Assembly (NCBI GenBank): GCA_014874235.1
Contig: JACWAC010000048.1
Coordinates: 1 to 8,825 of the forward strand
Origin: Thermoplasmatales archaeon
Lineage (GTDB): Archaea; Thermoplasmatota; Thermoplasmata; Thermoplasmatales; GCA-001856825
Direction of reading: 5' to 3'
DNA: 8,825 bases
Both the position numbers and the translations under genes were made by a program. The notes below the pieces were generated by a model, which did no database searches, was not told the origin of the DNA, and saw only the letters and a list, made by a program, of their open reading frames with translations. Shown here one piece after another: positions 5,982-8,825 of this stretch (positions are counted from its first letter, which is position 1; each line of letters begins with the position of its first letter).

Positions 5982-6491
5982 TTAATGAATTGGATTATGG
6001 AAAGCCTCGAAACTATTGAAGCCAAATCTGATGATCTGCCTCACGTTGTTGAAAGTTTTCAGATCATTGATATGGTCGTAATCGAACCAACGGCAATCAG
6101 AGGATTCTTCGTTGCGATGGAATTCATCGTTCTTCGCGACTCCAAGGTAGATCATATCGAAGTGTTCGTGAGTTCCCGTGGCGTACGGAACGATTTCGTC
6201 CATTATGACCAAAGGTTTTGGGAGGCTCTTTGCGCCTTCCTCAATTACAGAGAAGCTGTCCGTTGAAAGGACTTCGAATGAAGAACCAGTCTCTTCTACC
6301 GATTCCCTGATGGCGCACTCAAGTGGACTTTCGTTCTCTTCAATGTGACCACCTGGATATATCCAGACTCCCAGTTTCTTGTGTTTCACCAGGAGAACCT
6401 TCTTTCCGTCTTCGCTCATTATCAAAACTCCAGCAACTATGCATTTCTTCAAGTTTCCACCAAAGTCAAAGGACAAGTTAGTTTGGTTCAA
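5982..6491 (-). CDS. Nudix hydrolase
   Basis: A 169-residue protein with a Nudix box at residues 48-70: G48, E54, then R62-E63 and E66-E67-T-G69, matching GX5EX7REUXEEXGU in every charged and glycine position. The two positions usually bulky and hydrophobic (64 and 70) are both Ser. Nudix enzymes cleave a nucleoside diphosphate linked to another group, using Mg2+ held by the box glutamates; the substrate cannot be read from sequence. YPGGHIEENES resembles MutT/ADP-ribose-type members. There is no ATG before residue 25, which would remove the first strand, so a non-ATG start is needed. TTG (6489-6491) is chosen because it lies about 32 bases after a TATA-like box and the frame has a stop four codons upstream; ATT at 6494 is also possible. 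It is a stand-alone gene between the hydrolase and isocitrate dehydrogenase. Confidence 0.88.
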   Translation of the reverse strand: MNQTNLSFDFGGNLKKCIVAGVLIMSEDGKKVLLVKHKKLGVWIYPGGHIEENESPLECAIRESVEETGSSFEVLSTDSFSVIEEGAKSLPKPLVIMDEIVPYATGTHEHFDMIYLGVAKNDEFHRNEESSDCRWFDYDHINDLKTFNNVRQIIRFGFNSFEAFHNPIH

Positions 6492-6519
6492 AATGTTTTC
6501 TTAGATTGGGGTCACAGCC

Positions 6520-6532
6520 CTATAAAGCAGAA
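6520..6532 (-). promoter_or_regulatory. Putative TATA box of the Nudix gene
   Basis: The minus strand reads TTCTGCTTTATAG, with CTTTATAG (6527-6520) centred about 32 bases before the TTG start. It lies in the 190-base gap 6492-6681, which otherwise shows no supported gene; the gap's other visible structure is a short CTCTTAAGAG palindrome at 6635-6644 downstream of isocitrate dehydrogenase. Confidence 0.4.
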
Positions 6533-6681
6533 AGTGCAGTCTCAAAATCAAGACCATCCATCACATCTAACGTAATGGATTGCGGAAGGAATATTCAGGA
6601 TGATCTTACGTCTACCGTCTGACGCTTTTGATCTCTCTTAAGAGGGACAGCCCCCGAAGGCCATCTTCTCGTGTAGTCGTT

Positions 6682-7902
6682 CTAGTTTGCTAGGGATCGC
6701 TCCAAATTTCTCTTCACTGCATCAATGAACTCTTCGGAGTACACGAATTGTGTCACTGGGGGTTCGGTCAGTTTTGCTATGTCCTGTGTCATTATTTTGT
6801 CGTTCTCTATCGTTTGAATTACCGCACTTTCCAACTTTTCTGAGAAGTCGACTAAGTCTTTTAGCCCGTCAATTTCTCCCCTTCTCTTCAAACCCCTCGT
6901 CCACGCAAATATAAGGGCAGTGGGGTTGGTTGAAACCTTCTCTCCCTTGAGATACTTATAGTAATGTCTCTGGACGGTTCCGTGTGCGGCTTCCGACAGA
7001 TAGTGCCCTTCAGGTGAAAAGAGTTCAGATGTCATTAGTGCGAGCGAGCCAAAAGCGGTCGATACCATGTCTGAGAAGACGTCTCCGTCATAATTCTTGC
7101 ACGCCCAAACGAACCCCCCCTCGGATCTGACCACTCTTGAAATAGCGTCGTCAATCAGGTAGTAGTTGTAATTTATTCCGAGTTTTGCAAATTCGTCCTT
7201 GTACTTTGACTCAAAGATCCTCCTGAAGATTTCCTTAAAGTCAGCGTCATAGATCTTGGATATGGTGTCCTTTGCTGCGAACCATAGGTCCACCTTTTTC
7301 ATCATCGCATACTTGAATGCTGCTTCCGCAAACCCTTCGATCGATTTATCGATGTTGTAGATGCCGATTAAGACCCCTGAGCCTTTGAAATCCGGATATT
7401 TGACCTTCTCCTCATGTCCTGAAGAATCCCTGTACGTGATCTCCGCTGATCCAGGCTCTAGAAACCTTATACCAATTGCATCGTAGATGTCTCCAAATGC
7501 GTGTCTTGCTACGATAATTGGCTTCTTCCAGTACCTAACTGCAGGCAGAACTGACTTTACCATAATAGGTGCCCTGAATACTGTTCCATCTAGCATCTTC
7601 CTGATTGTTCCGTTGGGACTGGGCCATTCTTTCTTCAGATTGTACTCCTTGACCCTCTCCGTGTTAGGGGTAATCGTGGCGCACTTCACTCCCACTCCCC
7701 ACTTCTTTACTGCATTCGCAGCATCAAAAGTTACCTGGTCATTTGTCTTGTCCCTGTTGCTTACGTGAAGGTCGAAATACTCGGTCTTCAGTTCCACATA
7801 TGGTGAAAGTAACTTTTCCTTTACGGATGACCAAAGAACTCGTGTCATCTCGTCTCCGTCCATCTCAACAATAGGTCGATTCATCTCAATTTTTGTGGTC
7901 AT
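6682..7902 (-). CDS. icd: NADP-dependent isocitrate dehydrogenase, class II
   Basis: This enzyme oxidises isocitrate to 2-oxoglutarate and CO2 with NADP+, in the cytoplasm. The 406-residue protein belongs to the homodimeric class II family shared with eukaryotic IDH1/2 and some bacteria: MDGDEMTRV near residue 14, KCATITP (73-79), WPSPNGTIR with substrate Ser95 and Arg101, Arg110, ARHAFGD with Arg133 (equivalent to human Arg132), Tyr140, Lys211, and the metal aspartates Asp252, Asp274 and Asp278 in the IDD and KNYDGDVFSD segments. HGTVQRHY (308-315) carries His308 and Arg313, consistent with NADP preference. I chose the ATG at 7900-7902 because it follows a GGTGAT Shine-Dalgarno and a TATA box 40 bases upstream; a GTG start at 7971 would lie upstream of that box. 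The stop is TAG. It is downstream of merA on the same strand, with its own promoter. Confidence 0.95.
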   Translation of the reverse strand: MTTKIEMNRPIVEMDGDEMTRVLWSSVKEKLLSPYVELKTEYFDLHVSNRDKTNDQVTFDAANAVKKWGVGVKCATITPNTERVKEYNLKKEWPSPNGTIRKMLDGTVFRAPIMVKSVLPAVRYWKKPIIVARHAFGDIYDAIGIRFLEPGSAEITYRDSSGHEEKVKYPDFKGSGVLIGIYNIDKSIEGFAEAAFKYAMMKKVDLWFAAKDTISKIYDADFKEIFRRIFESKYKDEFAKLGINYNYYLIDDAISRVVRSEGGFVWACKNYDGDVFSDMVSTAFGSLALMTSELFSPEGHYLSEAAHGTVQRHYYKYLKGEKVSTNPTALIFAWTRGLKRRGEIDGLKDLVDFSEKLESAVIQTIENDKIMTQDIAKLTEPPVTQFVYSEEFIDAVKRNLERSLAN

Positions 7903-7905
7903 GTA

Positions 7906-7911
7906 ATCACC
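7906..7911 (-). promoter_or_regulatory. Shine-Dalgarno site fixing the isocitrate dehydrogenase start
   Basis: Minus-strand GGTGAT lies three bases before the ATG at 7902 and is complementary to the usual archaeal 16S rRNA 3' end. The spacing is tight but acceptable. It is the clearest such site in the window. Confidence 0.55.
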
Positions 7912-7936
7912 GGAAACAATTCCAAATCTCCCCACT

Positions 7937-7950
7937 CTATTAATATTTGA
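7937..7950 (-). promoter_or_regulatory. Putative TATA box of isocitrate dehydrogenase
   Basis: The minus strand reads TCAAATATTAATAG, centred about 40 bases before the ATG at 7902. Transcription would start near 7916, leaving a leader of about 14 bases that just contains the GGTGAT site. The 197-base gap 7903-8099 holds this promoter and AT-rich sequence following merA. Confidence 0.5.
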
Positions 7951-8011
7951 TTTCGAGCAGCTATTTTCCACAGAGGGAGTAGTTATGAGCTTGAACGCCG
8001 GAGGGAGAGAT

Positions 8012-8025
8012 CACTTAAAAAGTTG
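8012..8025 (-). terminator. Possible weak terminator after the mercuric reductase gene
   Basis: On the minus strand CAACTTTTTAAGTG contains a T5 run inside a very small inverted repeat (ACTT/AAGT), 75-90 bases after the merA stop. It is the best oligo-T tract before the isocitrate dehydrogenase promoter, but the evidence is slight. Confidence 0.2.
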
Positions 8026-8099
8026 AAATCTGGACCGGGTCTATTTTAACATTTTTATTGGTTTGGCCTAAGTAATTATTATCTTTTCCTCTACTTTTC

Positions 8100-8825
8100 T
8101 CACTCCACACAGCATGGCATCTTTGACAGATCCCTTATGAAAGACTGGGCTGCGATCTTAATGCCTTCAGACAGTGAGGGGAAAATGTGGCTTGTGGCGA
8201 TTATGTCGTCGTAAGTGAAACCATTCTTTACTGCATATGCTCCTTCTGTTATTATGTCTGTAGCGTTAGGTGCTAGAATGTGCATTCCAACCACTTTGTT
8301 TGTGCTCGGGTCGGTGATAATCTTGATCATACCTTCGGTCTCTCCCATAATGCTTGCCTTGGTAAGATTGGCTATCGAAAAAGTCCTGGATTGACAGGCC
8401 CCTCTTTTCTTGGAAAATTCTGCCTCGGTTGCCCCCACTCCAGCTACCTGTGGATAAGTGAAAACTGCCCAGGTGGCTGAGTCGTAGTCTATTGCAGAAT
8501 CCTCTCCGAACATGTTGCTTACCGCCACTACCCCCTCTCTCGCAGCAAGCGTTTCAAGAAACAATCGTTTGGAAACGCAATCCCCTGCAGCGTAAATCGA
8601 TTTCGAGGATGTTCTCATCCCCTTATCAGTAATGATGTACCCTCTTTGGTCAACCTTCACACCAGCCGCTTCAAGATTGAGAGATGCCGTGTTGGGAGCT
8701 CTTCCGGTTGCAATAAGCAGCTCGTCAACTGTCAGGCTTTCCTTCCCTTGGTGAGTTATGACCTCAACAACTTTCTTCCCATCTAAGGTCTTAACTGAGA
8801 CTACCCTTGCTCTGAGAAAGAATCT
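8100..8825 (-). CDS. merA: Mercuric reductase, C-terminal part (runs off window)
   Basis: This flavoenzyme reduces Hg(II) to volatile Hg(0) with NAD(P)H. The frame is open to the window edge, so the 241 residues seen are the C-terminal half of the protein; the start and the redox CXXXXC site lie outside. Visible: ATGRAPN (39-45 of the fragment), the FAD-binding segment AAGDC (79-83), FTYPQVAGVG (122-131), and the dimerisation domain ending DLSKMPCCVE. The vicinal cysteines at 238-239 near the C-terminus are the MerA hallmark that receives Hg(II) and separate it from dihydrolipoamide dehydrogenase. In addition, the residue before Pro in HIFPSLSE is Phe215, where dihydrolipoamide dehydrogenase has its catalytic His and Tn501 MerA has a Tyr. 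No merR, merH or transporter is visible on this side. Stop is TGA; isocitrate dehydrogenase follows after 197 bases. Confidence 0.88.
   Translation of the reverse strand, partial: RFFLRARVVSVKTLDGKKVVEVITHQGKESLTVDELLIATGRAPNTASLNLEAAGVKVDQRGYIITDKGMRTSSKSIYAAGDCVSKRLFLETLAAREGVVAVSNMFGEDSAIDYDSATWAVFTYPQVAGVGATEAEFSKKRGACQSRTFSIANLTKASIMGETEGMIKIITDPSTNKVVGMHILAPNATDIITEGAYAVKNGFTYDDIIATSHIFPSLSEGIKIAAQSFIRDLSKMPCCVE

Noticed and set aside
5967..6266. Plus-strand ORF opposite the Nudix gene
   Set aside because: Antisense shadow of a well-supported Nudix hydrolase; no promoter-like box or family motif.
7903..7971. Longer isocitrate dehydrogenase starting at GTG 7971
   Set aside because: The extra 23 residues match nothing in the family and their start would lie upstream of the predicted promoter; GGTGAT marks the ATG at 7902.
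7985..8026. 13-residue plus-strand ORF after a GAGGGAG
   Set aside because: Very short, with no downstream gene to regulate on that strand, and it lies opposite the promoter region of isocitrate dehydrogenase; probably chance.
8100..8825. Dihydrolipoamide dehydrogenase (Lpd) identity
   Set aside because: The C-terminal vicinal cysteines are present and the catalytic His of the His-Pro motif is missing (Phe instead), both pointing to mercuric reductase.

Overview
The window reads as a piece of an archaeal chromosome, most likely from the order Thermoplasmatales or a close relative. The evidence is ribosomal protein S8e, a 142-codon zinc-containing ferredoxin of the Thermoplasma/Sulfolobus type, a stomatin/NfeD membrane-protease locus, and BRE/TATA-like boxes about 24-28 bases before most start codons, as expected for leaderless archaeal mRNAs. 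Base composition looks moderate (mid-40s % GC by eye). No mobile element, tRNA, rRNA or CRISPR was seen, and no gene-free stretch exceeds about 205 bases.

Layout from left to right. Positions 1-96 are a perfect 45-bp inverted repeat with a 6-base loop that cuts off the 3' end of rpS8e (minus strand, to 392). Citrate synthase follows on the minus strand (491-1642). A plus-strand long NfeD serine protease (1747-3006) overlaps, tail to tail, a minus-strand two-gene operon of a stomatin (3415-4347) and a short NfeD (2990-3406). A plus-strand zinc ferredoxin (4552-4980) carries an in-frame TAG at codon 36. A 38-codon minus-strand ORF (4987-5103) has its start interlocked (ATGA) with the stop of a dienelactone hydrolase-family protein (5100-5891). 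Then come a Nudix hydrolase (5982-6491), a class II NADP-isocitrate dehydrogenase (6682-7902), and the 3' two-thirds or less of a mercuric reductase (8100-8825, running off the right edge), all on the minus strand.

Functionally, citrate synthase and isocitrate dehydrogenase supply two steps of the oxidative half of the TCA cycle. In such archaea ferredoxin accepts electrons from the 2-oxoacid oxidoreductases around that cycle. The stomatin/NfeD trio looks like a membrane quality-control module in which the serine protease may clip the stomatin. MerA would detoxify Hg(II), which suits a metal-rich geothermal or acidic habitat (inference).

The points most worth checking are the TAG inside the otherwise intact ferredoxin, the palindrome that truncates rpS8e (probably a fold-back chimera at a contig end), the split NfeD/stomatin arrangement, and the small ORF coupled to the hydrolase. 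I did not find convincing evidence of a wholly new multi-gene system.
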